A stretch of DNA of 64,000 bases from Nitrospira sp. Its GTDB lineage: Bacteria > Nitrospirota > Nitrospiria > Nitrospirales > Nitrospiraceae. Below the pieces are notes generated by a model that saw only the letters and a list, made by a program, of their open reading frames with translations, made no database searches and was not told the DNA's origin. This document shows positions 9,516-18,785 of this stretch, piece by piece. The stretch covers positions 1-64,000 of the forward strand of contig JANDJI010000005.1 of the NCBI GenBank assembly GCA_024331125.1. The letters are read 5' to 3'. Within the stretch, counting starts at the first letter, position 1; each line of letters opens with the position of its first letter. The position numbers and the translations under genes are program-made.

Positions 9516-11105
9516 ATGTCTTCCGATACGAACGGTCCGTGGCATCCGATCATTTATGTGCGCGGCTACGCGATGACGCAGGGAGAGATCGACCAGACCA
9601 CGGCAGACCCGTTTTGCGGATTTAACCTTGGCTCCACGGTCTATCGGGCGACCCCTGATAAAGACAAACCGGCCAAGAAATTTGTCTTTGAGTCGCCGGT
9701 TGTGCGACTGGGCTCCGATTTCGACTACTCCGACGTGTTCGATAACGGACTTGACATCATGGATCCGGATTGGGCCGGAGACCCGGCGTGGAACGGGGGC
9801 ATCCCTCGCCGATCGATCATCGTTTACCGATATTATGAACAGGCCTCCCGGCTTTTGGGTTCCGGAGAAACGCCGGATATCGAAGAATTCGCCAAAGGTT
9901 TAAGCCAATTGGTCCTCCGCGTCCGCGATCTTGTCTGTCGAAATCACGCGAACGAGGTGACGCTCAAAACCTTTCGGTGCTATCTCGTGGCTCACTCCAT
10001 GGGAGGGCTCATCTGCCGGGCTTTTTTGCAAAACCCGGCCTTGGGAAAGCCAGAAGCCCGCGCTTGCGTTGAGAAGGTCTTCACCTATGCGACTCCGCAT
10101 AACGGCGTCGACATTGCCGGAATCAATGTGCCCTCATGGCTGAGCGCCAATGACATCAATAACTTCAATAGAAAGAGAATGGCCGGCTATTTGAAACTTG
10201 AGAAGCTCTATCAGGAGACCAAACGAGTCGATTGGCTGCCGGAAGAAGCGTTCCCCTCCGAAAAGTTTTTCTGCATGATCGGAACCAATCGAGGAGACTA
10301 CGAAGCAGCCCTGGGTCTATCCAGGGCTTTCGCGGGCCATGGAAGCGACGGGCTCGTTCGTATCGAAAACGCCTCCGTATGGGGAGTGAGCAAGTCGGGG
10401 AAGATTTCGGCACCTTGCGCAACCGCCTACGCCTATCGGTCGCACTCGGGCTACTTCGGAATCGTCAATAGCGAAGAGGCCTATCAAAGCCTTACCCGCT
10501 TTCTTTTCGGTGACGTGCGGGTGGACATGTGGGTAGATATCACCGACATTCGTTTGCCGGCTGACCTGGAAGGAAAGACTGTCAATGCGTTGTATCAATT
10601 CGAAGCGCTGGCGGCACCTCGAGGAAAGCGATGGTACTTGACGCGCCGGACCGCGGAAGAAGACTCGGCAGCCTGTCGAACTTATCGCGAACTGACGGAC
10701 CCCAAAAGCAAGGGCCGTCGAAACCTCTACCTCTCGACGATTTTTCTATCCAAACGGGCCCGCGTGAGGCAAGACCGTCCGTCGCTGGCTTACGGTGTGA
10801 CGTTGGGCGTTCGGGTGCCGGATTATGAAATCGAGCGGAAGTTCTGGCCGGATGGGCATTATGAAGGCGGGTACCTTTTTCACGATACCGTCATCGTTGA
10901 GTTGATCCCGCCGGCGAACAAAGAAGCGGATTGGGCCGTCCGATTCGATTGGCAAAGCGACAATCGTGGTCCGGTCAGCCACTCGTTGGATCCCAAGAAG
11001 CTCAAAGGCGGCAAGGTCGAACTTGACGTTCCCTTCGATAGTGAAACCACTCCGGGCGTCACGGGCCTACTCCGATTTATTGTTTCGGAGTGGAACATCC
11101 AGTGA
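9516..11105 (+). CDS. Alpha/beta-hydrolase, lipase/esterase-like
   Basis: 529 residues with GGAAGGGG before the ATG. It has no signal peptide. The N-terminal half is a lipase fold: IIYVRGYAM near residue 12 resembles the oxyanion strand, and Ser161 in VAHSMGG is the nucleophile elbow. YATPHNGVDIAG follows, as in PGAP1/LCAT-type hydrolases; HGSDGLVRIENAS could carry the acid residue, and the His in AYRSHSGYFG could complete the triad. The C-terminal 190 residues form a separate beta-rich domain of unknown role. The substrate is unknown. An acyl ester is likely; cytoplasmic location is inferred from the missing signal. Confidence 0.7.
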   Translation: MSSDTNGPWHPIIYVRGYAMTQGEIDQTTADPFCGFNLGSTVYRATPDKDKPAKKFVFESPVVRLGSDFDYSDVFDNGLDIMDPDWAGDPAWNGGIPRRSIIVYRYYEQASRLLGSGETPDIEEFAKGLSQLVLRVRDLVCRNHANEVTLKTFRCYLVAHSMGGLICRAFLQNPALGKPEARACVEKVFTYATPHNGVDIAGINVPSWLSANDINNFNRKRMAGYLKLEKLYQETKRVDWLPEEAFPSEKFFCMIGTNRGDYEAALGLSRAFAGHGSDGLVRIENASVWGVSKSGKISAPCATAYAYRSHSGYFGIVNSEEAYQSLTRFLFGDVRVDMWVDITDIRLPADLEGKTVNALYQFEALAAPRGKRWYLTRRTAEEDSAACRTYRELTDPKSKGRRNLYLSTIFLSKRARVRQDRPSLAYGVTLGVRVPDYEIERKFWPDGHYEGGYLFHDTVIVELIPPANKEADWAVRFDWQSDNRGPVSHSLDPKKLKGGKVELDVPFDSETTPGVTGLLRFIVSEWNIQ

Positions 11106-11255
11106 GCAGCCTTTGAGCAGCCTTGTCAAAAAAGGACGGACTTCCGGTTCTTGCACTCACTTGCGTTCGTCTGTTATCCTGCGCCCGCCTTTCGGAAGCG
11201 ATCATTTACCCTTCAACCCACAAGTTACAAATCAGTATTGCCAAGGAGCGCACAC

Positions 11256-12809
11256 ATGGCTGGCATCAAGCGGGCGCTGATCAGTGTGTCGGACAAGACA
11301 GGCGTGGTCGAGATGGCCAGGGGGCTCGAGGCCCTCGGAGCGGAGATTTTATCGACCGGGGGAACGGCCAAAGCCTTGCGCGACGCGGGGGTGACAGTTA
11401 CGGACGTAGCCTCCTACACGGGGGCTCCGGAAATTCTCGACGGTCGGGTCAAAACCCTCCATCCCAAAATTCACGGCGGGCTGCTCGCTCGGCGATCGGT
11501 GCCCGCGCATGTGGAGCAGATGAGACAGCACCACATCAATCCGATCGACGTCGTGGTGGTCAATCTCTATCCTTTCGAGGCCACGATCGCCAATCCCCAT
11601 TGCCGGTTTGAAGACGCCATTGAGAACATCGACATCGGCGGACCGTCGATGTTGCGGTCCGCGGCGAAAAATCATGAAGACGTGCTGGTCGTCGTCGATC
11701 CTGCCGATTACACGCGCGTATTGGATGCCGTGAAAAACGACGCCGTCACGGGCGAGCTGCGCCGCGAGTTGGCGATGAAGGTGTTTCAGCATACGGCGCG
11801 ATACGACGGCTTGATCGCCGGCTATATGGAGAAACAGATACGGGGCGGGGAGGTGAAGTTTCCCAAACTGCTCTCTCTCCGGTTTGAGCTGGGCGAGATT
11901 CTTCGATACGGTGAAAACCCGCATCAGCAGGGGGCGTTCTATCGCGAGGCCGGATCGCAGGAACCATCGGTTTCGCGCGGCAAGATTCTGCACGGCAAGG
12001 CGATGTCGTACAACAATTTTCTCGACGCCAATTCCGCTCTCGAGCTGGCCAAGGAATACGACGAATGTGCCGTCGCCATTATCAAACACAACAATCCGTG
12101 CGGCGTCGCTTTGGGTGGAACTCCGGTGGAAGCCTACGTGAAAGCCCGCGAGACCGATCCCGTTTCGGCCTTCGGCGGAGTCATCGCCTTCAATCGACCG
12201 GTTGACGTGGCGGCGGCCAAGGAAATCACCTCCACGTTCGTCGAGGTCGTCGTCGCGCCGGGCTTTACCGAGGATGCGCTCGCGGAACTGAAGCGCAAGA
12301 AGGACCTTCGGTTGCTTGATGTGGGGCCGCTGACGAAGGTAAAGCAGGAAGGCTATGATCTGAAAAAGCTGGTCGGTGGATTGATCGTTCAGGATCGTGA
12401 TCTGGGCGTACTGCCGGACTTGCGGACGTTGCAGGTGCCGACGGCGCGCCAGCCGACGGAGGATGAATATGCCGCCTGCGCCTTCGCCTGGAAAGTCTGC
12501 AAACACGTCAAATCGAATGCGATCGTCTATGCCAGACCCGGTCAGACGGTCGGTATCGGCGCCGGCCAGATGAGCCGAGTCGATTCGGTCAAGCTGGCGG
12601 CGATGAAGGCACAGCTCCCGGTCAAAGGCTGCGTCATGGCGTCGGATGCCTTTTTCCCCTTCCGAGACGGCCTTGATGCCGCGGCTCAGGCGGGGATCAC
12701 CGCCGTCATTCAACCGGGAGGGTCGATCCGCGACGCGGAAGTCATCAAAGCCGCTGACGAACACGGCATGGCAATGATTCTCACCGGCATGCGGCATTTC
12801 CGCCACTGA
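11256..12809 (+). CDS. purH: Bifunctional AICAR formyltransferase / IMP cyclohydrolase
   Basis: 517 residues, the normal PurH length. The ATG at 11256 has AAGGAG 6-8 nt upstream; the longer upstream frame is not used. The N-terminal MGS-like cyclohydrolase domain starts [12 protein letters not shown] and contains [12 protein letters not shown] and [13 protein letters not shown]. The C-terminal formyltransferase domain has [23 protein letters not shown] and the end motif [10 protein letters not shown]. It catalyses the last two steps of de novo IMP synthesis. purD follows 168 nt downstream on the same strand, a frequent purH-purD arrangement. Confidence 0.98.
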   Translation: MAGIKRALISVSDKTGVVEMARGLEALGAEILSTGGTAKALRDAGVTVTDVASYTGAPEILDGRVKTLHPKIHGGLLARRSVPAHVEQMRQHHINPIDVVVVNLYPFEATIANPHCRFEDAIENIDIGGPSMLRSAAKNHEDVLVVVDPADYTRVLDAVKNDAVTGELRRELAMKVFQHTARYDGLIAGYMEKQIRGGEVKFPKLLSLRFELGEILRYGENPHQQGAFYREAGSQEPSVSRGKILHGKAMSYNNFLDANSALELAKEYDECAVAIIKHNNPCGVALGGTPVEAYVKARETDPVSAFGGVIAFNRPVDVAAAKEITSTFVEVVVAPGFTEDALAELKRKKDLRLLDVGPLTKVKQEGYDLKKLVGGLIVQDRDLGVLPDLRTLQVPTARQPTEDEYAACAFAWKVCKHVKSNAIVYARPGQTVGIGAGQMSRVDSVKLAAMKAQLPVKGCVMASDAFFPFRDGLDAAAQAGITAVIQPGGSIRDAEVIKAADEHGMAMILTGMRHFRH

Positions 12810-12977
12810 TCGGATCGTGAAACCATCGCCGCCTTTTCTCGCGCCGCTGTATCGGGAAAATATCTGCCGAAGAGCACACTCCATGATTCAGCGCACGTCT
12901 CGTCTCTCGCCTGCGGGAAGCAGGGGGGAGAATCGGTCGAACCTCCTGATCTTCTCGTTGGGAACCGCGATGCGATC

Positions 12978-14246
12978 ATGAAAGTTCTTGTTGTCGGAAG
13001 CGGCGGGCGTGAACACGCGCTCGCATGGAAGCTGGCGCAGAGTCCTCGCACCCCCACGTTATATTGCGCACCGGGAAACGCCGGCATTGAATCACTTGCC
13101 GCCCGTGTTCCGATCAAGGCCGACGACGTCGCCGGCTTGAAAGCCTTCGTCGAGCGAGAACGAATCGATCTGACCGTGGTCGGCCCGGAAGCCCCGCTCG
13201 CGGCGGGAATTGTCGATGAATTTCGAAAGGCCGACCTCAAGATTTTCGGCCCGACGAAACAGGCGGCACGGTTGGAGTCGAGTAAAATTTTTTCCAAGGA
13301 GGTCATGACTCGCGCCAAAATTCCCACCCCTCCGGCCGTAAGTTTCGACAAGGTCGATGATGCGTTGGCCTTTGTAGAACAACAGACACTGCCCGTCGTG
13401 ATCAAGGCTGACGGCCTCGCGCAGGGGAAAGGGGTCGTGATCGCGACATCGAGAGATGAGGCGCGCCATGCCATCATCGATTTCATGGAGAAGATGGTAT
13501 TCGGCGAGGCCGGCAAGCGGATTTTGGTCGAGCAATGCCTCCGGGGAGAGGAATTGACGATCATGGCGTTCACGGACGGCAGAACCGTCGTGCCCATGTT
13601 GCCCGCGCAGGATCATAAAAGGGTCGGTGACGGAGATACGGGGCCGAATACGGGCGGCATGGGCGCCTATTGTCCGGCGCCGCTCGGCACGGAGGCGCTG
13701 TGCGCACTAGTGGCGCGGGACATTTTACAACCGATCGTCGACGCGATGTCGAGGCTGGGGGCTCCGTTTCAAGGCGTAATCTATGCCGGTTTGATGGTGG
13801 TGCAGGGAGCGCCCTTCGTGCTGGAGTTCAACGCACGAATGGGTGATCCTGAAACGCAAGTGGTGCTGCCGCTGCTCAAGACGGACCTGCTCGACATCAT
13901 CGAGGCGGTGGTTGAGCATCGATTGGATCAAATGACCGTCGAATGGCACCATGATGCAGCCGTCTGCGTCGTGATGGCATCGGAAGGGTATCCGGGCTCG
14001 TATCGGCAGGGGTGTTCGATCTCCGGATTACCGTCGGCGGAGAGCCCTTCTTCCATGGTGTTTCACGCGGGGACAGCCCGTCGCGGGCAGGAGATCGTCA
14101 CCGCCGGGGGACGGGTGCTGGGCGTGGTGGGACGGGGGGCTTCATTGAAAGACGCGCAAGCCGAGGCGTATAAAAGAGCGGCGTCCATTTCGTTTGAAGG
14201 ATGCCACTACCGCAGGGACATCGCCAGTCGCGCGTTGGGGCGATGA
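12978..14246 (+). CDS. purD: Phosphoribosylamine-glycine ligase (GAR synthetase)
   Basis: 422 residues. PurD joins glycine to phosphoribosylamine using ATP, step two of purine synthesis. The N-terminal motif [15 protein letters not shown], the ATP-grasp stretch [26 protein letters not shown] and the metal-site [11 protein letters not shown] are all present. The full family length is preserved. The stop codon overlaps the next start as ATGA at 14243-14246, so the threonylcarbamoyl-AMP synthase gene is probably translationally coupled to purD. Confidence 0.98.
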   Translation: MKVLVVGSGGREHALAWKLAQSPRTPTLYCAPGNAGIESLAARVPIKADDVAGLKAFVERERIDLTVVGPEAPLAAGIVDEFRKADLKIFGPTKQAARLESSKIFSKEVMTRAKIPTPPAVSFDKVDDALAFVEQQTLPVVIKADGLAQGKGVVIATSRDEARHAIIDFMEKMVFGEAGKRILVEQCLRGEELTIMAFTDGRTVVPMLPAQDHKRVGDGDTGPNTGGMGAYCPAPLGTEALCALVARDILQPIVDAMSRLGAPFQGVIYAGLMVVQGAPFVLEFNARMGDPETQVVLPLLKTDLLDIIEAVVEHRLDQMTVEWHHDAAVCVVMASEGYPGSYRQGCSISGLPSAESPSSMVFHAGTARRGQEIVTAGGRVLGVVGRGASLKDAQAEAYKRAASISFEGCHYRRDIASRALGR

Positions 14247-14917
14247 CCGCTCCTTTTTTAGGCCCTGCATCGATGACAACAATCCTTTCCTATAGTGAGC
14301 AAGAGTGCTCCCGTCTTTCGCAGACGGTCGCGGAGACCATCGAACGAGGCGGCGTAGTGGGATTTCCGACCGAGACCTATTATGGGCTCGGTGTGAACCC
14401 CTTCAACCCGACGGCTGTTAACCGGCTCATACAAATCAAAGGCCGCCCGGACAACAAACCCATCCTGGTGCTGATCGGTAAGATGGAGCACCTGTCCCTG
14501 TTGACGGAGTCCATTTCTCCCGTGGCCACGTTATTAATTGATACCTTCTGGCCTGGTCCGTTGACCATTCTGTTCCCTGCGAAGCCTTCGCTCCCGTCTG
14601 CTCTCACGGCGGGAACAGGAAAGGTCGGCGTCCGACTGACGTCCTGCTCACCATTACGGAATATTTTAATGTACGTCGGGCCGTTGACCGGAACCAGCGC
14701 CAATCGATCCGGTGATCCTCCGGTGACCACCGCGGCCGAGGTCGCCGAAGCGTTGGGTTCGGAGATCGATCTGGTGATTGACGGAGGAACGACGCCGGGA
14801 GGAGCGCCATCGACCGTTATCGACCTCGGGGAAACCGTCCAGGTCATCCGTGAAGGAGCCGTGACACGAGCGATGTTGCAAACCGCGATTGGAACAAAGA
14901 ACCAGGCGTTTACCTGA
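14243..14917 (+). CDS. L-threonylcarbamoyladenylate synthase (Sua5/YciO/YrdC family)
   Basis: 224 residues from the ATG that overlaps the purD stop; an ATG at 14273 is an alternative. The YrdC domain is complete: GGVVGFPTETYYGLG, KGRPDNKPI, FWPGPLTIL and the GTSANRSGDPP loop. It makes threonylcarbamoyl-AMP from threonine, bicarbonate and ATP, the first step of t6A37 formation in ANN-decoding tRNAs. It lacks the extra Sua5 C-terminal domain, so it is the short TsaC-like form. The ATGA overlap couples it to purD. The symbol tsaC or sua5 cannot be settled from sequence alone. Confidence 0.9.
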   Translation: MTAPFLGPASMTTILSYSEQECSRLSQTVAETIERGGVVGFPTETYYGLGVNPFNPTAVNRLIQIKGRPDNKPILVLIGKMEHLSLLTESISPVATLLIDTFWPGPLTILFPAKPSLPSALTAGTGKVGVRLTSCSPLRNILMYVGPLTGTSANRSGDPPVTTAAEVAEALGSEIDLVIDGGTTPGGAPSTVIDLGETVQVIREGAVTRAMLQTAIGTKNQAFT

Positions 14918-14986
14918 GGTTGCCTTGATCGATGTTGCGGAAAGGTTTTACAAGGGTTTAATGACTCGAACGGAAGGAACGACGGA

Positions 14987-15373
14987 ATGTTGACAAAAAG
15001 ATGGGTGCGGTGGTGCACAAGCCTGACCGGATGTTTCGTACTGATATTTAGTCTTTCAGGATGTGACTACTGGCCCCCGGCGCTTCAGGCTCAGATTGAA
15101 CAATTACGGACTGAAATCCAGACCCTGGCGGCCGAAAAGTCCGACCTCCAGTCGCAGATCGATGAATTGACCAAAGCCAAGCGCGATCTCAAGACACAGG
15201 TCGATGAATTAAGCCGGTTGAATCGGGAAAAGACAACTCTGATCACCGGCTTACAGCGTCAAGTCGCGGCATTCCAGGCGAAATCATCCAAAACCCAAAA
15301 GGGAGTGAGCAAGCCTGCCCAGAAATCGACCGCACGCTCGCCCGCAAAAAAGTCTACGGCAACAAAGCGATAG
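14987..15373 (+). CDS. Small coiled-coil lipoprotein
   Basis: 128 residues. The N terminus is Lys/Arg-rich, followed by a hydrophobic stretch and the lipobox LSGC, so Cys26 should be lipidated. Residues about 33-95 form a regular coiled coil (heptads such as IEQLRTEIQTLAAEKSDL). The tail is Lys/Ser/Ala-rich and basic, as if binding peptidoglycan or another anionic polymer. The layout resembles Lpp-like or SlyB-associated spacer lipoproteins, but I see no named family. It lies 69 nt after the sua5-like gene on the same strand. Confidence 0.75.
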   Translation: MLTKRWVRWCTSLTGCFVLIFSLSGCDYWPPALQAQIEQLRTEIQTLAAEKSDLQSQIDELTKAKRDLKTQVDELSRLNREKTTLITGLQRQVAAFQAKSSKTQKGVSKPAQKSTARSPAKKSTATKR

Positions 15374-15426
15374 GGCTCTTACCCATGCAGTTGAAGATTG
15401 ACCGTCAACGCTCAGCAAAGCACACT

Positions 15427-15765
15427 TCAACCAGACGTTGAAGAACTTCCCGAGGAGGTTGTTCCCGAAGAGGAAGGAGTTGTTGCCGTGGATGGTGAAG
15501 CCGCCGGGCCGGCAGCCGCGTTCGTCGTCGCCTCTTTTTTTGACGAGGTCGATGCGTCCGCGGCATCACCGGACGGCGGTTTTAGTTTGTCCGAATAATC
15601 CGTCACGTACCAGCCGCTTCCTTTAAACATGATGGCGGGTGGTGAGATGATGCGGTTGACCGATTTCCCGCATCGAGAGCACGCGGCAATCGGATCATCC
15701 TTGATGCTCTGCTTGACTTCAAACTTATATGCGCACGGTTGACACCAGTATTCGTAGATCGGCAC
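15427..15765 (-). CDS. FmdB/YdjM-type zinc-ribbon protein
   Basis: 112 residues. The N-terminal 55 residues are the FmdB regulatory-protein zinc ribbon: MPIYEYWCQPCAYKFE with CxxC, then a second pair in CSRCGKSVNRIISPPA. GSGWYVTDY is also typical. The remaining half is a low-complexity Ala/Ser/Thr/Gly tail that probably stays unstructured. Members are common near unrelated operons; their function is not known beyond metal binding. It is followed on the same strand by the aminotransferase gene's stop region, 75 nt apart from it. Confidence 0.85.
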   Translation of the reverse strand: MPIYEYWCQPCAYKFEVKQSIKDDPIAACSRCGKSVNRIISPPAIMFKGSGWYVTDYSDKLKPPSGDAADASTSSKKEATTNAAAGPAASPSTATTPSSSGTTSSGSSSTSG

Positions 15766-15840
15766 GGCGCTCTCCTGATTGGCAATAAAATGAACGGAGT
15801 GAAGATAACCGCGAGACGTCGGGAGTCAAGGGGGACTCTG

Positions 15841-17037
15841 TCAGGTTTGTAGCTTTTGCACCGCCTCCGCAAGACGGTCAAGCCCTCGATTGATTGTGTC
15901 CATCCCGGTGGCATAGGAAAGGCGGATGTGTTCTTTGCTCCCAAACGGCTCTCCGGGGACAACGGCGACATGGGCATGTTTCAAGAGGTAATCAGCCAGA
16001 GCCTGCGGGGAGTGAATCGGACCGTCCGGCCCACGCTTTCCCAGCACTCCCGCCACATTGGGAAACGCATAGAACGCCCCGGTGGGGATACGGCACGTGA
16101 CTCCCGAGATGCGGTTTAATCTGTCGATCATCGCCCTGCGGCGACGATCGAATTCCGTCACCATTTTTTCAGTGAACGATGCGCCAAGCTTGAGAGCGGC
16201 AACGGCGGCTTTCTGCGAAATCGAGCAGGGATTCGACGTGCTCTGGCTTTGGATGTTGGCCATCGCCGTCAGGATCTCTTTCGGCCCCGCCGCGTAGCCG
16301 ATCCGCCAACCGGTCATCGCATAGGCCTTGGAGACGCCGTTGATAACGACGGTCTGGGCCGCCACTTCCGGTCCCAGCGAGGCGATGCTCACGTGCGTGA
16401 CCCCGTCATAGACGATCTTTTCATAAATCTCGTCGGAGATGATCAATATGCGATGACGCACGGCCATCTCGGCGATCGATTGCAACGTGTTTCGATCGTA
16501 CGTCGCTCCCGTCGGGTTGCAGGGGCTGTTGATGACAATCGCCTTGGTCCGCGGCGTGATCGATCGTCGCAAGTCATCCACGTCGATGGCGTACCCGTCG
16601 TTTTCGCTGGTTCGCAGGAAAACCGGTGTCGCGTCGTTGAGCAGCGCTTGGTCGACATACGAGACCCAATAAGGAGCGGCAATGATCACTTCATCGCCGG
16701 CTTCCAGATAGGCCTGAGCCAAGTTATATAAGGAATGTTTGGCTCCGCAGGACACGAGAATTTGAGACTTCTCGTACCGCAATCCGAATTCGCTCTGAAA
16801 CTTCTCAATGATGGCCTGACGAAGCTCGTCAGTGCCGGACGAGGGTGTATACTTCGTAAAACCCGCTCGAATGGCCGCCTCCGCGGCCGCCTTCACCGGC
16901 TCCGGAGTGTCAAAATCCGGTTCGCCGGAGGAAAAATCCACCACGTCGATGCCTTGCGCCGCCATCGCCTTGGCCGTCGCAGTCATGGCCAAGGTGGGGG
17001 AGGGAGTAATCTTATTGACCCGTGCAGCCAGTTTCAT
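15841..17037 (-). CDS. Class I pyridoxal-phosphate aminotransferase (aspartate/prephenate aminotransferase-like)
   Basis: 398 residues, fold type I. The PLP lysine is in SKAYAMTGWRIGY, SGEPDFDTP is at the N terminus, SPCNPTG binds the cofactor aspartate side, and the C-terminal arginine is in HIRLSYA. It matches the Ib subgroup (AspB/AspC of thermophiles and cyanobacteria), which transaminates aspartate and, in some members, prephenate. Its ATG overlaps the coaD stop in an ATGA at 17034-17037, making it the third gene of a coupled rsmD-coaD-aminotransferase operon. Confidence 0.93.
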   Translation of the reverse strand: MKLAARVNKITPSPTLAMTATAKAMAAQGIDVVDFSSGEPDFDTPEPVKAAAEAAIRAGFTKYTPSSGTDELRQAIIEKFQSEFGLRYEKSQILVSCGAKHSLYNLAQAYLEAGDEVIIAAPYWVSYVDQALLNDATPVFLRTSENDGYAIDVDDLRRSITPRTKAIVINSPCNPTGATYDRNTLQSIAEMAVRHRILIISDEIYEKIVYDGVTHVSIASLGPEVAAQTVVINGVSKAYAMTGWRIGYAAGPKEILTAMANIQSQSTSNPCSISQKAAVAALKLGASFTEKMVTEFDRRRRAMIDRLNRISGVTCRIPTGAFYAFPNVAGVLGKRGPDGPIHSPQALADYLLKHAHVAVVPGEPFGSKEHIRLSYATGMDTINRGLDRLAEAVQKLQT

Positions 17038-17522
17038 AAGACAACTCTCTTGATTCGTTCCCGCAAACGGTGCGCGACCTCCGGATGAAGAAACTCCGTC
17101 AGCGAACCGCCGTGCTTGGCAACGTCCTTAATAATAGTGGAGGAGAGATAGGAGTATTCCTCGCTCGGCATCAGAAAGACTGTTTCAACATTCCTGGCCA
17201 ACTTTCTGTTGACGAGAGCCATTTGAAATTCGTGTTCAAAATCGGAAATGGCCCGTAGGCCTCTGATAATGGCATGGGCTCCGGATCGCTCGACATATTC
17301 GACCAGCAGTCCCTCGAACGAGGTGACCTCGACCTGTTTCAGCTCTTTTGTGACCCACTTCACCATTTCAAGCCGCTCGGCCAGATTAAACAGCGGATGT
17401 TTATCGGGATTCGGTGCAACAGCGACCACGACAATGTCGAAGACTCGAAGGCTTCTGGTGATGATGTCCGTGTGTCCATGCGTGATAGGATCGAACGTTC
17501 CTGGATACACCCCTATTTTCAT
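17034..17522 (-). CDS. coaD: Phosphopantetheine adenylyltransferase
   Basis: 162 residues from the ATG at 17522, normal for CoaD. It transfers AMP to 4'-phosphopantetheine, the penultimate step of CoA synthesis. The nucleotidyltransferase motif YPGTFDPITHGHTDII is at the N terminus; the C-terminal EYSYLSSTIIKDVAKHGG is the second signature. It overlaps the upstream rsmD stop by ATGA (17519-17522) and the downstream aminotransferase start by another ATGA. rsmD-coaD is a widely conserved pair. Confidence 0.97.
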   Translation of the reverse strand: MKIGVYPGTFDPITHGHTDIITRSLRVFDIVVVAVAPNPDKHPLFNLAERLEMVKWVTKELKQVEVTSFEGLLVEYVERSGAHAIIRGLRAISDFEHEFQMALVNRKLARNVETVFLMPSEEYSYLSSTIIKDVAKHGGSLTEFLHPEVAHRLRERIKRVVL

Positions 17523-18088
17523 GACGGTGTCCGGTCGGTTTGCGAATAAAGGGAAAGCGCAGTATCGCCATACCGATAGCCGCGGAGGTAAACACATGAT
17601 CCAAGCAGGGTGGGCAGTGTCGTTTTTGCCGCATGCTCGATAATAAACCAGGAATCCTGAGCAAAAAGGCGGTCAATGGCCGAATGCTCGAAGATCGACG
17701 TCAGTTCCATGACCATTGGATAGGGAGGATCGGCAAACACAACATCATATTCTCCCTCCCACAGATCAGGACGCGATAAGAACCGCTCGACCGTTTGAGC
17801 ATATACGGTCAGAGAGGAGCCTCCTACACAATCGTGGACGTTTTGTCTTAATAATTTCAGCGCTGAAGGATCAGACTCGACACACGTTGCGTATGAGGCC
17901 CCTCGGCTCAAGGCCTCGATCGCGACGGCCCCCGTGCCGGCGTAGAGATCTAAAAAGCGGCAGCCCGGAAGACGATTGCCAAGAATGGAGAACAAGGCTT
18001 CTCGAACTCTCTCGGAAGTAGGACGTAGCCCAAACCCTTGAGGTTGGCGAAGACGTCGACCACGGTGAATCCCAGCGATGACGCGCAT
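17519..18088 (-). CDS. rsmD: 16S rRNA (guanine966-N2)-methyltransferase
   Basis: 189 residues. RsmD methylates G966 of 16S rRNA using S-adenosylmethionine. The start MRVIAGIHRGRRL followed by RPTSERVREALFSIL is the family signature. The AdoMet-binding LDLYAGTGAVAIEA and the catalytic DPPY (in FADPPYPM) are present. The first gene of the coupled set with coaD and the aminotransferase. A 98-nt gap separates it from the minus-strand genes further upstream. Confidence 0.95.
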   Translation of the reverse strand: MRVIAGIHRGRRLRQPQGFGLRPTSERVREALFSILGNRLPGCRFLDLYAGTGAVAIEALSRGASYATCVESDPSALKLLRQNVHDCVGGSSLTVYAQTVERFLSRPDLWEGEYDVVFADPPYPMVMELTSIFEHSAIDRLFAQDSWFIIEHAAKTTLPTLLGSCVYLRGYRYGDTALSLYSQTDRTPS

Positions 18089-18186
18089 GAAAAGGGTAAG
18101 CGACCCAGTTTATTACAGGGGAGTGACTGTAACACAGCGTTTTTGAAGGGGTCAAGAAATCGAAATCGTCGGCGGGTCCTTCCCCG

Positions 18187-18489
18187 TCAGATGAACGGCA
18201 AACCAATTCCTTTCTTCTTAGTAATTACTCGACCGTGTACCTCAGCCCGTCGTGTCATAAAAGCATTTTTTTGACCGTCAACCGGGAGAGAGACTATAAT
18301 GCCCGGCACGTAGCCATAGTTTCTGTAGTAGCCTGATCGTTCTACGACATCTTCACGAGGGTAAAGGATGGACAGCCCCGTGATGCTAGTGCGACCTTCA
18401 AAGAACCGATTGTCGTTAACGAGCGGCGACGGGCTGCGGCTCTCGAGCTGCAAGGCTCTTGCGTCGATTATTGGAGATCGTCCGGTCAA
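18187..18489 (-). CDS. Possible PilZ-like protein; start uncertain
   Basis: A 100-codon frame that begins with TTG at 18489 and has no good ribosome binding site. It overlaps the end of the zinc-ribbon gene in another frame. The part after residue 30 has the rhythm of a PilZ domain: RTSITGLSI resembles the D/NxSxxG region, GIIVSLPVDG a central strand, and AEVHGRVI...GIGLPF the closing strands. The usual N-terminal RxxxR is not clear. It may be a real gene starting elsewhere, a remnant, or a chance frame. Confidence 0.3.
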   Translation of the reverse strand: MTGRSPIIDARALQLESRSPSPLVNDNRFFEGRTSITGLSILYPREDVVERSGYYRNYGYVPGIIVSLPVDGQKNAFMTRRAEVHGRVITKKKGIGLPFI

Positions 18490-18589
18490 TAATCGCGCCG
18501 CAGTTAATACATTTCCATGCGTAGAAAATGAGGAAAAAATCGGAGAATCGTTCCAACATCATAAGCCCTTTGCACTTTGGACATTCCAT
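18416..18589 (-). CDS. 57-residue zinc-ribbon protein
   Basis: The ATG at 18589 follows AGGAGG by 5 nt, a near-ideal site, and the frame runs 57 codons to a TAA. The protein starts MECPKCKGLM and later has CINCGAII, so two CxxC pairs are 24 residues apart, a zinc-ribbon layout. Between them lies the aromatic stretch RFSDFFLIFYAWK. The C terminus is basic (NNRRKSLAAREPQ). I know no function; small single-ribbon proteins of this kind bind nucleic acid or protein partners. It is divergent from radC, and a GTGAA-TATG-TTCAC inverted repeat lies 15 nt upstream of the start. Confidence 0.8.
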   Translation of the reverse strand: MECPKCKGLMMLERFSDFFLIFYAWKCINCGAIIDRTISNNRRKSLAAREPQPVAAR

Positions 18590-18785
18590 CACTCCCTCCT
18601 CAGGTGAATATGTTCACTTCTGTCACTTCATCAAGCAAAAGGCGAACCAATTTTAAGAGCATTGACATTTCAATTAGTTATGATTTAGTCACCTCAGGAT
18701 CCGGTTAAATGCGACCTCTTTCCCTAGAACAAAAACGTCCGTGGTGTCATTTTTTTGTCCTTTTGTAAGGTTATAGGGGTGGAGA

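Noticed and set aside
11349..12884. 511-codon minus-strand frame opposite purH
   Set aside because: It is the complement of a clear purH and has His/Arg/Gly-rich shadow composition and no ribosome binding site.
18662..18684. TTGACA followed by TATGAT upstream of radC as a promoter
   Set aside because: The spacer is only 11 nt; no good -10 lies at 16-18 nt.
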